DNA of 64,000 bases from NCBI GenBank assembly GCA_045536965.1, contig JAZSON010000029.1, forward strand, positions 62,001 to 126,000, given 5' to 3'. A model generated the notes under the pieces. The model was given only the letters and a program-made list of their open reading frames with translations. It searched no databases and was not told the DNA's origin. How positions within the stretch are numbered: the first letter of the stretch is position 1; each line of letters opens with the position of its first letter. Both the position numbers and the translations under genes were made by a program. The DNA is from UBA5448 sp045536965 (GTDB taxonomy: Bacteria; Bacillota; Clostridia; Oscillospirales; SIG627). This document shows, in pieces, positions 36,482-46,801 of the stretch.

Positions 36482-39400
36482 ATGAAACACACAAACAAGC
36501 GTATTCTCTCATTTGTGTTGTCTGCTCTCATGCTTCTTTCTTTGCTTCCTGCAGGTATCCTTGCGGGTGCGGTTGATGCCATGAATGCAGAAAATACCGT
36601 TTATGTCGATCAGAGCAAAGGTTCTGATTCCAACAACGGTACCGAATCCAATCCCGTCAAAACCATCGAAAAGGCTGTTGCGTTGCTTGAAGCAGGCGAT
36701 AAGACTGCCGATGGCTACATCTATCTTGTCGGTGATTATACGGCTGTATATGATTGTACTGAGACATCTCAGAATATCTCTCTTGTGCCGGTTCATACCC
36801 GTCATATCATTATCACGGGTGATTCCGACAGCAAGCCCACTTGGACCGTGAAAATCCATTGCTCTACTTTGGCTACTTATATGGATGTTACCGCTGACAA
36901 CAAAATGAGACAAGGTATGAACGGTGTTAGATATTTAAACAACGGACCACTTACCTTGGACTTTATCAAAATGTATTCGACGGTAGATGAAACCAACGCC
37001 ATCATCTTCCCCCAAGATATCGAATACACCTTTAAGGATACGCATGCAAACGAAAAATATAAAGCATTTGCCGGCTATAAATTTGTATTTAAGCAAGGCG
37101 AACCGCTTTAGAAAGAATATGACTTTGCAATCGATGCCAACAACCCCGGTTATCTCAAAGATGTTACCGATCGCTCGAAATATTCGGATAAATATTGCGT
37201 TTTTATCAATGACTTGCGTTGGGCTCCCAATGCCTATTTGGGACTGACCGAAAATGTCGAGATTTCTTATAATAAAACGCCTGATTACGATCGTAAAAAT
37301 GCGGCATTCCCTGTCATGGACAATGCATACTGCCTGCCTATTTCTCAGCTCTACTTCCAGGCCTATGCTTCCGCTGATATTTACACCGATATTTTTGATG
37401 GCAACAGAGGTACCATTTGGGTCATGTCCGCATCCTATGGTGTAACCCATGCTTCTGAAATCGTCCTCACCATCGGTCCCAAGGTAGGAGATGCTTCTAC
37501 TGTCGATCTTTATTCTCCTGCTAAAAATGTTCCCGCTTCCACCAAAGTAACTTATGTCATTGAAAAACCCGATTTCGTAATCAATCAGCCTTTTTATGAG
37601 TCGACCGAGTCTCCTGCTATTAAATGTGACTATTCACTTGTCATCAAAGCACCCGGCGTTACTCTAAAAGATGGTAAACAGTTGACCACTTCCGCCACTG
37701 CTGCGGGGTGCGGCACCTATAACCTTGTAATTGAAAATCCTGCCAAAAATTTGAATGACGGTCTTTTGCGTTCGGGTTTCTATTCGTTGTATTTCAAAGA
37801 AGTCGGCGGTACCCTTTCCTTTGACTTTGCCTCCTTGCCCCAGGTTGGTTATCAAGTTATTCGCTTCAACGAAGGGGATAGTCTTGATTTGACAGATACT
37901 TTGGATAGAGAAATCATGCTTGACATTGTCAAGGCCGGTAAAGAATTTTCAAATGACTCCTTCGAAGTGATCTATAGCGACGATGATTCCCTCCTTGAGT
38001 TCATCACCCTCACCGAAGAAGCCGATAAGATCGGTTCTTTGGTGTATTCTGAAGACGATGGTGTGGTTTACTACCAGTTGGATCGCGGCACCGTCTCCTT
38101 CAACAAAGGCGATATTGATGAAGATGTTGCAATGCCCGCAACCACCAAAGAAGTTTTGACAGGTAAGACCATTACCCTTCCCACTCCCGCCACTACCACT
38201 CTTGCAAACGGCAAAAAATTCTCGGGGTGGAAAAATGAGGCAGGTAAATTCTTTGCCGCAGGTTCGGAATATACCATTTCCGTCAATGGTAACGAAACCC
38301 TCACCGCTGTTTGGGGACTTGCGTTCTCCTTTGTTACAGGTTATGAAAATTCCGATGCCACTCCTGTTGTACAAAATGAAATTTTGGTTGGTGTTGGCGA
38401 AAAGTTTGTTCTTCCCAACATCCGCGGCACCATCGTCAACGATGGAAAATATGACCTCGTATTCTACGGTTGGAATGTAAACGGCAATATCCGTTTTGCA
38501 GGGGAGACCCTTGTAATGGATGGAACCGGCCTTTCCGCCACCGCTGTTTGGGTTCCTGCTTTCTATGTGGCTCCTTCCTTCACAGGCGAATCCGACGGCA
38601 CTTTCGACGCTCCCTATAAGTCGGTTGTTGAAGCCCAGCACAACATCAAGGTTTTCTTTGAGAATGCTCAAAATAAGGCTGCTTATGCGGCCGGTGCGAT
38701 TGTTTTGAAAGAAGATGCTGTTTTGGATTGGACGCCCGCAGGCCCCAATTCTTCCTTCGGCGGTGTCACCTATTATACCACCAAAGGTTTGGCTGTTGAA
38801 ATCGGAGCTCCCATACTTTTTGTCGGTATCACCAGCGACGTTTCTTTGACACTTTTCAACTCTTCGACTCAAAATGACTTTACCATTGGAAAATCTCTTC
38901 TCTTTGACTATCTTGTACTTCGCTCCATTTGTCGTTATAACCCGATCCGTGTGCACACAACGGGTGGCTCTGAATTGTCTCCCGCTATGCTGTACTTCGG
39001 TCCTGCCTTGACCACCTCCGTTCCTACAACGGCTCTGCCCGCTGAATATGCATCTTTGACAACCCATGTTTGGGCTCGTTTCCTCATTGAGCCTAATACC
39101 ATGACGAACGTGCACATTTATGGCGGTGATAGTTGGTATGGTGTTTATGCCTGCAACTCCAAGTCCTCCACCAACACCTATATCGGTTCTCACGGCGACG
39201 ACACTTACCCCGTTGTTCCTGTCGCGCAAATCGTCAACTCAACGACTCTTTCCGAAAACGTATGGAATTATTATCAGTACGGCGGCGTAGTAACCAAGTT
39301 GAATACAGGTCTTCAAGCAAGCGGCAAACCCGCTGTGAATGAGGGTGTTGTCAACATGTATTTCTATGGCGGTGTTGTCACCACGTTCATGGACGGTTTG

Positions 39401-41666
39401 GACTACTCTGCTGCGACAAATTCCCGCAATCCTTCTCCTATCAAGAGAAACATGTATTTTGAAAACTTCAACGGCACGATTTACACCACCCATGTCAACC
39501 CTGAAATTCGCATCACCTCCGCAGCTTATGGAGATGCCTACTATAAATTGGTAAGTGGCACCTATTACTATTCTGCTATTTCTCCCAACGCGATTGATTC
39601 CGCCACATTCGTCAATAGTAATGTTACCTTCACGGGTAGCGGCCTGAATCTCCGTGCGGGCGCAGAAGTGACCTATCGTCAGGATGAAACCTCGGTAGTA
39701 ACAGGTACCATCGTCGCGACCAAAGATATTTTCAAAGAAGATGAAAATACCCCCAACAAATTCAATCCCGTCACGGTAGCTCTTCCCGATTTTTCTGGTG
39801 CTGTTTCCTATACCTTCAACGGTTCTGCATGGAAACAGACGATGTCTGTGAACTATGTAACAGGTTATGATCAAATCAAGGTCACCCAGTCAACCGAAGG
39901 TATGGCGGGTTCTCAGATTGCTCTGTCCGATGAACTTCGCGGACAAACCGTCACTGTCGGCGGACAAGAAATGACTTTCTATGGTTGGATGATCAACGGC
40001 AAGTTCTATGATGCAGGCGATTTGGCAGAAATGTCTGAATCGGGTTTGACTGCCACCGCTGTTTGGGTACCCGTTATCTTTGTTGACGGCGTATCGGGCA
40101 ACGATGAAACTGCAGACGGCACCAAAACCCTTTAAGACTGTAAACCTTGCTCACAAGGCGCTCGGTGATTTGTTGGATGCCCGCGGTAATACCGATGTAG
40201 CAGGTTCGATTCTTCTTCTCGATGATACTACTGTGACACCCGCGGATGGAACCAATTTTAAAAACTCAGGTTCTTCCGATGTTGTACTTGCAGCTTTGGG
40301 TGTTCCCGTTCTCTTCACCGCAGAAGATCCCGACACCCTCCTCGTTTTCAATACCTTGGCAAGAATTCAAATGCTGTTACTTGATTCTACCCTCTTTGAC
40401 AACATTTCTGTTGCGGTTGCAACCGATTATGCAACTGATCCCACCCTTTATGTTCGTGTCTATCCCTCCAAAGATTTTTATTTTGGTCCGATGGTAAAAA
40501 CCCCTGTTCTTGGTGATGGTTCTACCCACGATACATGGCTCTTGGATGGTGATAATGTAGCTCTCAATTCGGTTGATTATAAGATCTATAACGGCGATTT
40601 TGAGTATATTATGCTGGGCGATTCCTCTTCTACCCAAGCCAAAGTTGTCAATCTGCATTTCGGTAATGGTACCGTCGATTCCAAACCTTATGCAAAACAA
40701 CTGTACACAACGGGTCTGTCCAATGTTAATAGTGTGATCACCGCCCAATTCCGTTCGGGCACTGTTTACGACTTGCGTTTGGGCAAAGCTTCCAACAAAG
40801 TTGGTAAGATTTTCTCGGGCGACTTGATTTACAGAGTATATAGTGGTGTGTCAATCAATCAAATTGTTGACTATACCACCAATGCTCTCGGTGACAAAGA
40901 CTTCTTTGGTAATATGGCGAGAACCCTCGTTTTCGATGGTTATGTCGGCTCTATCAAATATGTTCACGGTCCTGCCGATGCAGCTGTTAACGGTGATAAT
41001 GGCGGTATTCCCAATGGTTTGGATGCCATCGCATTTTTAAACGGCGCCAACGTTACCTTCACCGAAAATGCTGTTCGTGTAGTATCCCGCTCCAATGGTT
41101 TTGGTAATGTCTATGTAGACGAAACCTCCTCTTTCGGTGGTCTTGGTATTGTTGGTTCTTACTATGACACCGATTTGCAAAAACAGGTCAATGGTTCCGC
41201 TTTGGAAGCAACTTCGGGTACTCTCTACACTTGGCATGGTTCGGGCTGGATGACCGACATCTACGGCAAGTCGCTGGGTGCTCAGGTTCGTGTGGAAGCT
41301 CCCTATGGTATCCGTTTTGGCTTCATGGGTTCTACCGCCGCACTCGAAGCCATGGTTGGTCAAAAGGTTACAGAAAAAGGCGTGCTGATTATCCGCAGCT
41401 CTCTCTTGGCCGGCGATTTGACTCTCGAAACCGAAAACTCCCTCAAGATTGTTGCGAATAAAGCCTTTAGCTTAACCCACCCCAACCTCTTCACGGGTGT
41501 TTTAGTTGATACCGCCGATGCTTCTGCTTCTTCCGAAGCTTGGTTGCAAGAATGGAAGAATGTTAACTTCACCGCTCGTGCATACTTTACTCTTGCGGAT
41601 GGTTCTGTGATTTACACTGATACCGACACAACTACTATCCAAGATGTATTGAATGCCCTTAACTAA
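36482..41666 (+). pseudogene. P4: broken giant secreted repeat protein, last of four paralogs
   Basis: The start (ATG 36482 behind AGGAGG) and signal peptide match P3. An in-frame TAG at 37109-37111 interrupts the first beta-rich segment where paralogs read LYK (here L-stop-K); the same frame then continues from 37112 to about 40125. There, in the ADGTK(A)KPF motif, about 5 nt are missing relative to paralogs and the frame shifts; the rest continues to 41666. With both defects bridged, the protein would be about 1727 residues with the P2/P3 module order: repeats near 38085-38320, 38325-38565 and 39850-40080, and the shared C-terminal domain near 41250-41666. There is no 39-residue ORF downstream. 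A TTGACA at 36395-36400 may be its -35 element, but no good -10 follows. Two independent lesions suggest decay; assembly error is the alternative. Confidence 0.75.
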
Positions 41667-41691
41667 AGTTTTGTTGGCCTTATAACAATTT

Positions 41692-41726
41692 GCGGGCGTG
41701 TTCGATGAACACGCCCGCGTATTTTT
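41692..41726 (+). terminator. Intrinsic terminator after P4
   Basis: Perfect stem GCGGGCGTGTTC / GAACACGCCCGC with a GAT loop, then GTATTTTTA. Confidence 0.85.
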
Positions 41727-41728
41727 AT

Positions 41729-41761
41729 AAAAAAACCGCGCGAATTTCTTCGCGCGGTTTT
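41729..41761 (-). terminator. Intrinsic terminator of the CofE-like gene
   Basis: Perfect stem AAAACCGCGCGAA / TTCGCGCGGTTTT with a TTTC loop and a long T-run on the minus strand, just beyond the leftward gene ending at 41772. Confidence 0.9.
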
Positions 41762-41771
41762 GGTGTTTTGT

Positions 41772-42962
41772 TTATGCGGTATAGTTATCAAAATAACCTT
41801 GAACCAAGACGATGGGAGTACCTTTGTCACCACTGCCTGAGGTCAAATCGCAGAGAGAACCGATCAAGTCGGTGAGACGGCGAGGGGTGGTTCCTTGGGA
41901 AACCATTTTGCCCATGAGGTTATCGTCTTTTTTGCGGATGTAATCCGAAATAGCTTGCTTGAGAGCATCGCCCGAAAGGTTGGCAAAATCGTTATCGGCC
42001 AAATATTTCAATTTTACTTCATTAGGAACGCCGACAAGACCTTCAGTAAATGCAGGGGAGACAACGGGGTCAGCAAGCTCCCAAATTTTACCGACGGGAT
42101 CTTTGAATGCGCCGTCGCCGTAAATCATGGCTTCAACCTTTTTACCCGTTGCTTCGAAGATAGCCGATTGAATGCGGTCGACAACTTCCTGACCATCGCG
42201 AGGGAAGAGCTTGACGGTATGTTCGGTGGCTTTGTTGCTGCCGAGAAGTCCGTAATTTTCATTATAGCCGCTGTTTTCCACAGAAGCGGTGAGAATATCA
42301 TCCAAACCATAAACGAGTTTTGCACCGGCTGCTTTGAGCAGGCGTTTGGTTCTTTTTCTGGTGTGAATGTCACAGCAAAGAACATGATCGGTGTAAGAAA
42401 GGATAGAGCGGCAATCGTTAGCAAGGATGATTTCGCAAGCACAACCGGTCGATGTAATCAATTCTTTATAGTAGGCGATGTAATCCACCTTGGTAAAGGG
42501 GTGGACGCTTTCGCCAAACAGTTCGCGGTATTTCTTTTCGGTCAGAACTTCGGTGGCGAATTGAACACCCTTTTCGTCGAGCAGGTCTATATCAAGCAGG
42601 TGATTGCCGACCTCGTCCGAGGGATAACTGAGCATGAGCACGATTTTTTTTGCGCCCATGGCAATACCTTTCAGACAAACAGCAAAACGGTTGCGGCTGA
42701 GAATCGGGAAAATAACACCGATGGTTGCATCACCGAATTTTGTCTTAATATCGGTAGCGATTTGCTTGGTTGAGGCATAATTTCCTTGTGCGCGGGCAAC
42801 GACGGCTTCGGTTACAGCGATAACATCGCGGTCTCTCAAATCAAAGCCTTCGGATTTAGATGCTGCCAGCACGCTGTCAACGACGATCTTTGCGATGTCA
42901 TCACCCTCGCGGATGATAGGTGCGCGTACGCCGCGGGAAACAGTGCCGATGAGTCTCTCCAT
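41772..42962 (-). CDS. Coenzyme F420-0:L-glutamate ligase-like protein (CofE domain)
   Basis: A 396-residue protein resembling the F420-0 gamma-glutamyl ligase family: a start region with RAPIIREGDDI, then LRDRDVIAVTEAVVARAQGN (the CofE nucleotide/metal region), IGVIFPILSRNRFAVCLKGIAMGAKKIVLML, and TGKKVEAMIYGDGAFKDPVGKIWELADP. CofE adds glutamates to F420-0. Longer bacterial relatives such as this occur in anaerobes not known to make F420, so the true substrate is uncertain. No other F420 genes are in the window. It has its own promoter (43009-43037) and terminator. Confidence 0.75.
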   Translation of the reverse strand: MERLIGTVSRGVRAPIIREGDDIAKIVVDSVLAASKSEGFDLRDRDVIAVTEAVVARAQGNYASTKQIATDIKTKFGDATIGVIFPILSRNRFAVCLKGIAMGAKKIVLMLSYPSDEVGNHLLDIDLLDEKGVQFATEVLTEKKYRELFGESVHPFTKVDYIAYYKELITSTGCACEIILANDCRSILSYTDHVLCCDIHTRKRTKRLLKAAGAKLVYGLDDILTASVENSGYNENYGLLGSNKATEHTVKLFPRDGQEVVDRIQSAIFEATGKKVEAMIYGDGAFKDPVGKIWELADPVVSPAFTEGLVGVPNEVKLKYLADNDFANLSGDALKQAISDYIRKKDDNLMGKMVSQGTTPRRLTDLIGSLCDLTSGSGDKGTPIVLVQGYFDNYTA

Positions 42963-43008
42963 AAAAATCTTCCTTTACAAAAGTATATGAGTTTATCCAA
43001 CAGCGTAC

Positions 43009-43037
43009 AGTATACAACATTTTCGAGAGAAATTCAA
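43009..43037 (-). promoter_or_regulatory. Sigma-A promoter of the CofE-like gene
   Basis: On the minus strand, TTGAAT (43032-43037) and TATACT (43009-43014) with a 17-bp spacer. Confidence 0.75.
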
Positions 43038-43099
43038 GCATTTTATGTATTTTTTGCATTGTTTTTGTAACTTTTTATAAGAATGATCGTATGTATGAC

Positions 43100-43128
43100 T
43101 TGACATAACCGTTTGAATTTGTTATACT
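43100..43128 (+). promoter_or_regulatory. Sigma-A promoter of the epimerase/aldolase operon
   Basis: TTGACA (43100-43105) and TATACT (43123-43128), 17-bp spacer; TATAAT at 43129-43134 also lies within reach. Confidence 0.85.
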
Positions 43129-43143
43129 TATAATGTTAAGGTC

Positions 43144-43157
43144 TGTACATATGTACA
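43144..43157 (+). promoter_or_regulatory. Palindromic operator in the initial transcribed region
   Basis: TGTACATATGTACA is a perfect 14-bp palindrome placed about 10-25 nt past the predicted start of transcription, a typical repressor position. The GTnnnnnnAC-like symmetry recalls GntR-family sites; no regulator gene is adjacent, so the protein is unknown. Confidence 0.6.
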
Positions 43158-43187
43158 AGTTATTTTTTGTATGAAAGGACGCTTGTT

Positions 43188-44222
43188 TTGAGCGGGTGTA
43201 AATTCATGTTGAATGAAGCAAAACTTGATCAAATGCTGACGACCCCTTCTGTGCGGTTAATCGAAGATGTTAAAAAAATCAAAGGTGATCTGATTATTTT
43301 AGGTGCAGGCGGTAAGATGGGTCCTACCTTGGCCATCCTTGCCAAGAATGCCTTTGAAGCGGCAGGTTGTTCCAACCGTGTTATTGCCGTATCCCGTTTT
43401 TCCGATCCCTTTGCCGTGAAACTTCTCAATGATAACAAAGTTGAATGCATTTCGTGCGACATGATGGAGCATGGTGCGGTTGATAAACTGCCTGATTGCG
43501 AAAACGTAATTTATATGGCAGGTAAAAAATTCGGTACTTCGGCTAACAGTGCCCCCACTTGGGCAATGAACGCTTGGCTCCCCGCTTTGGTTGCGGAGCG
43601 CTATAAGAAGTCTAACATCGTTGTCTTTTCTTCGGGTAATATTTATCGTTTCTGCCCCATCGCTCAGTGTGGCGCTTCCGAGAATTCTCCCGTTGAGCCC
43701 ATCGGTGAATATGCGCAGAGCGTTCTCGCCCGTGAAAAAATGTTTGAATATGGTTCCATGACTTATGGTACCAAAACTTTGATGTATCGTCTGTCCTATG
43801 CATGTGATATGCGTTATGGCGTATTGCACGATATCGCACAACATGTATTGAAGGATGAGCCCGTTGCGCTCGATCCCACTGCATTTGCTTGCATTTGGCA
43901 GGGCGATGCCAACGAGATTGCAATTAGAAGTTTATTGCATTGCGATGAAACTGCTCCCAAATTGGTTGTATCCGGTCCCGAATGCGTTTCCATTCGTAAG
44001 ACCGCTCTCCGCTTTGGCGAACTGTTCGGCAAAAAAGTCACCTTTACAGGTGAAGAACAGCCCAACGCTCTCTTGGTGGATGCTTCTCGTTGTTGCCAGA
44101 TCATGGGTTACCCCTCTGTAACCGTTGCCCAGATGATCGAATGGCAAGCTGAATACCTGCTCGGCGGCGGCAGAACCTTAAATAAGCCGACCCACTATGA
44201 AGAAAGAAAAGGTGATTATTAA
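43188..44222 (+). CDS. NAD-dependent epimerase/dehydratase-like protein
   Basis: A 344-residue protein with an N-terminal Rossmann motif (IILGAGGKMG, residues 37-45) and an extended-SDR look: VIYMAGKKFGTS, NIVVFSSGNIYRF, and later YGTKTLMYRLSYACDMRYGVLHD. The start is taken as TTG at 43188 because AAAGGA (43173-43178) is 9 nt upstream; the first ATG (43206) is too far from it. A YxxxK catalytic pair is not obvious, so activity is uncertain. Its stop overlaps the ATG of the next gene (TAATG), a DHDPS-family aldolase, so the pair probably acts in one pathway, likely sugar-acid degradation by analogy with similar gene pairs. Confidence 0.75.
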   Translation: MSGCKFMLNEAKLDQMLTTPSVRLIEDVKKIKGDLIILGAGGKMGPTLAILAKNAFEAAGCSNRVIAVSRFSDPFAVKLLNDNKVECISCDMMEHGAVDKLPDCENVIYMAGKKFGTSANSAPTWAMNAWLPALVAERYKKSNIVVFSSGNIYRFCPIAQCGASENSPVEPIGEYAQSVLAREKMFEYGSMTYGTKTLMYRLSYACDMRYGVLHDIAQHVLKDEPVALDPTAFACIWQGDANEIAIRSLLHCDETAPKLVVSGPECVSIRKTALRFGELFGKKVTFTGEEQPNALLVDASRCCQIMGYPSVTVAQMIEWQAEYLLGGGRTLNKPTHYEERKGDY

Positions 44223-45280
44223 TGTCTCGTTTCGATAAAGTAAAAGAAATTTTGCATGATGGTGTTGTTATTCCCGCTACACCTCTCGCGCTTCATGCCG
44301 ACCGCTCCTTCAATCCCGAAGGACAGGCTACTCTTTGCCGCTACTATTTGGATTGCGGTGTTGGCGGTATCGCAACGGCTGTACATACTACTCAGTTTGA
44401 AATTCGCAACCCCGAATACAATTTGTATGATACCGTTTTGAAGATCATGGCCGATGAAATCGATGCCTATGAAGCCAAAACAGGTAAGATCGTTGTAAAA
44501 GTTGCAGGCGTTTGCGGCAAGATTCCCCAAGCGATCAGCGAAGCAAAAATTGCAAAGAGCCTCGGTTTTGACTGCGTATTGCTCAGCCCCGGCGGTCTTT
44601 CTGATCTTTCTGAAGATGAAATGATTGAGCGTACCAAAGCAGTTGCCGAGATCATGCCCGTTATCGGTTTCTATCTCCAACCTGCTGCAGGCGGCCGTAT
44701 TTTCAGCTATAACTACTGGGAACGTCTCTGCGCTTGCGAAGGTGTTGTCGCTATCAAATGCGCTTCCTTCAACCGTTATCAGACTCTCGACGTTATGCGT
44801 GCGGCAGCTTTGTCTCCTCGCAGCAAAGAGATTGCTCTCTATACCGGTAATGATGACAACATCGTTATCGATCTGTTGACTCCTTACAAATTTGTTGTCG
44901 CCGGAAAAGAATACACTTCTCATTTTGTTGGCGGACTTCTCGGTCACTGGACTGTTTGGACCAAAAAAGTGGTTGAAATGCATGCCATGCTGAAAGAAGC
45001 TGCCAAAAAAGATACCATTCCCGTTGAACTTTTGACTTTGGCTACCCATGTTACCGATATGAACGCCGCCCTGTTTGATGCCGCCAACGGCTTTGCAGGT
45101 TGCGTACCCGGTGTTCATGAGGTGCTCGTGCGTCAGGGTTTGATGGAGGGTACTTGGTGCTTGAATCCCGATGAAAAACTCAGCAAGGGTCAACCCGAAG
45201 AACTCACCCGTGTTTGCGAATATTACCCCGATCTCGTTGATGATGCTTTTATTGCAGCACATCTGCCTGAATGGAGATAA
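44222..45280 (+). CDS. Dihydrodipicolinate synthase-family aldolase/lyase (not DapA)
   Basis: A 352-residue TIM-barrel protein of the DHDPS/N-acetylneuraminate lyase superfamily. The Schiff-base lysine is K179 in VVAIKCAS and the partner tyrosine is near 151 in GFYLQP. It is about 60 residues longer than DapA, which is separately encoded at 61773, and it lacks the GTTGES motif (here ATAVHTTQFEIR). By superfamily it would cleave or form a 2-keto acid such as a deoxy-keto sugar acid; the substrate is unknown. It is translationally coupled (1-nt overlap) to the upstream gene and under the same palindrome-bearing promoter. Confidence 0.8.
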   Translation: MSRFDKVKEILHDGVVIPATPLALHADRSFNPEGQATLCRYYLDCGVGGIATAVHTTQFEIRNPEYNLYDTVLKIMADEIDAYEAKTGKIVVKVAGVCGKIPQAISEAKIAKSLGFDCVLLSPGGLSDLSEDEMIERTKAVAEIMPVIGFYLQPAAGGRIFSYNYWERLCACEGVVAIKCASFNRYQTLDVMRAAALSPRSKEIALYTGNDDNIVIDLLTPYKFVVAGKEYTSHFVGGLLGHWTVWTKKVVEMHAMLKEAAKKDTIPVELLTLATHVTDMNAALFDAANGFAGCVPGVHEVLVRQGLMEGTWCLNPDEKLSKGQPEELTRVCEYYPDLVDDAFIAAHLPEWR

Positions 45281-45292
45281 ATAATTGAATTG

Positions 45293-45327
45293 AAATAGCC
45301 GCGACAATATGTCGCGGCTATTTTTTT
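45293..45327. terminator. Bidirectional terminator between convergent operons
   Basis: A perfect 13-bp stem AAATAGCCGCGAC / GTCGCGGCTATTT with an AATAT loop, T-run on the plus strand and T-rich on the minus strand. It ends the aldolase operon and the spoVAF gene. Confidence 0.9.
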
Positions 45328-46750
45328 AATTTGTTTCTTTACCTTGGGTTGAGCGGAAAAACAGTCGAAAAAAAACCTTGTGATTATACGGATAAATTGG
45401 ATAGAGATAACTTCTGTTTTCAATGGTTTTTGTTTTCAATAAGACAACTGCAATCAAAAGCAACCCACTCAACAGCCCGAAAATTTGAAACAAAGATACC
45501 AAAATAATCAAAAGAAGCCGAGCAAATTTTGAACTGTATCCAAGCTCATAATTTGCAGGAATGAAATTGGAGAGTGCGGTGAAAGCGGCGCAAAGTATGG
45601 TATCGGGAACAAACCAACCCGCTTTTACAGCAAAATCCCCAAGTAAGAGACCGCCGACCACACTCAAAGAATTAGAGAGTGTTGAGGGGGTATTTAGCGA
45701 TGCAATTTTAATTCCGTCGATTGCGAACTCTAAAATGAGAAGCTGTGTGAATATCGGGATGGTGTAAGAATCGGTTACATCTAAAAATGATAGAGAATCG
45801 GGCAAAATATCCCGATATTCAAAGGATAAAAGCCAAAGCGGCGCCAACATGATAGAACCAATAAAAATAATAAAACGTATAATCCGAAGATAACTTCCGG
45901 TAAACGGTGGAAAATAATAGTCTTCGGTTTCTTCAAAAAAATCATAAATACATACAGGTAATACAATGACCGCAGGGGAAGCATCGGTTAAGATCAAAAT
46001 TTTCCCTTCTGTGAGTTGTGCAACGGCAGTATCAGGGCGTTCTATATAACGTACTCGTGGGAGCGGATTCCATTTTGCCCAAAATTTGTTTTTAAAAAAC
46101 AAGTGTTCTGTGATGGTTTCTTGTGACATGGTAAGATACTGCATTTTTAATCCTTTTAGTTTTTCTCGCAAATCACTTACAAACTTTTGATCGACTTGTC
46201 CATCAAGATACGCCATGATCACATCGGTTTTAGCGCTGATTCCCAGCGGGATTTTTTCAAAAATCAGAGATGGCGTGGTGAGTCTTCGACGAATGAGGAT
46301 GGTATTTTGTAAAATATTTTCCACAAATCCTTCGTGTGGACCTCTGAGTGTACGGTTTTTTTCAGGTTCTTTGGTCTCTTTTTGAGGATACATGCGAATA
46401 TCAAGTATTAAAATATCGCTAAATCCATCCATTAAAAGAATAGCCATTCCTTTTAGTATGGCATCCATGGCAACAGTTACATCTTCGGTGGATGAAAATG
46501 AGATTTGCGGTATAAATTGCGTGGCCATGTCAAAAGTGTTTTGAATGCTTTCAGAGATGTCTTGTGGCTTGATTTTAATGAGGGTCTCGTGAATCTTAAT
46601 CAAACTTTCCACTCTGACAAATCCGTCTATATAGTAGTAGGCAGCATTTTTACCGCCTGTCTGCATGCGGGTTTGAATAACATCAAAATTTATATTTCTG
46701 TTGAGTCGGGTATCCAATGTGTATAATTGTTCAGAGAAAGATGGCTGCAT
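45326..46750 (-). CDS. spoVAF: Spore germination protein SpoVAF / GerA-family A subunit
   Basis: A 474-residue membrane protein of the GerA/SpoVAF family. Motifs include NFDVIQTRMQTGGKNAAYYYIDGF (about 19-42), RTLRGPHEGFVENILQNTILIRRRL (about 133-157; the conserved RGPxxGF.EN), FEKIPLGISAKTDVIMAYLDG and a C-terminal run of membrane helices (from about 280). Matching length and the YYIDGF start favour SpoVAF over GerAA-type receptors. It acts in the inner membrane of the spore with the SpoVA channel during germination. No other spoVA or ger genes adjoin it. Its ribosome site (AAAGGGAGG) lies inside the 3' arm of the transketolase terminator, 6 nt before the ATG. Confidence 0.85.
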   Translation of the reverse strand: MQPSFSEQLYTLDTRLNRNINFDVIQTRMQTGGKNAAYYYIDGFVRVESLIKIHETLIKIKPQDISESIQNTFDMATQFIPQISFSSTEDVTVAMDAILKGMAILLMDGFSDILILDIRMYPQKETKEPEKNRTLRGPHEGFVENILQNTILIRRRLTTPSLIFEKIPLGISAKTDVIMAYLDGQVDQKFVSDLREKLKGLKMQYLTMSQETITEHLFFKNKFWAKWNPLPRVRYIERPDTAVAQLTEGKILILTDASPAVIVLPVCIYDFFEETEDYYFPPFTGSYLRIIRFIIFIGSIMLAPLWLLSFEYRDILPDSLSFLDVTDSYTIPIFTQLLILEFAIDGIKIASLNTPSTLSNSLSVVGGLLLGDFAVKAGWFVPDTILCAAFTALSNFIPANYELGYSSKFARLLLIILVSLFQIFGLLSGLLLIAVVLLKTKTIENRSYLYPIYPYNHKVFFRLFFRSTQGKETN

Positions 46751-46789
46751 AAAAAACCTCCCTTTGGCAAGTAGTATGCCAAAGGGAGG
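46751..46789 (-). terminator. Terminator after the transketolase genes, carrying the spoVAF ribosome site
   Basis: On the minus strand a perfect 13-bp stem (CCTCCCTTTGGCA, loop TACTACT, TGCCAAAGGGAGG) is followed by six T, and the next bases are the ATG of spoVAF. The 3' arm therefore supplies the ribosome site and would be sequestered when the hairpin folds. Confidence 0.9.
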
Positions 46790-46801
46790 GAGAAAAAATG
46801 C

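Noticed and set aside
37109..37111. Recoded TAG codon (amino-acid insertion) in P4
   Set aside because: Only one such codon occurs, no recoding element is visible, and P4 also has an unrelated frameshift. Decay is simpler.
25234..41666. CRISPR or short tandem repeat array
   Set aside because: The repetition is at the level of long protein modules; no short regularly spaced DNA repeats were seen.
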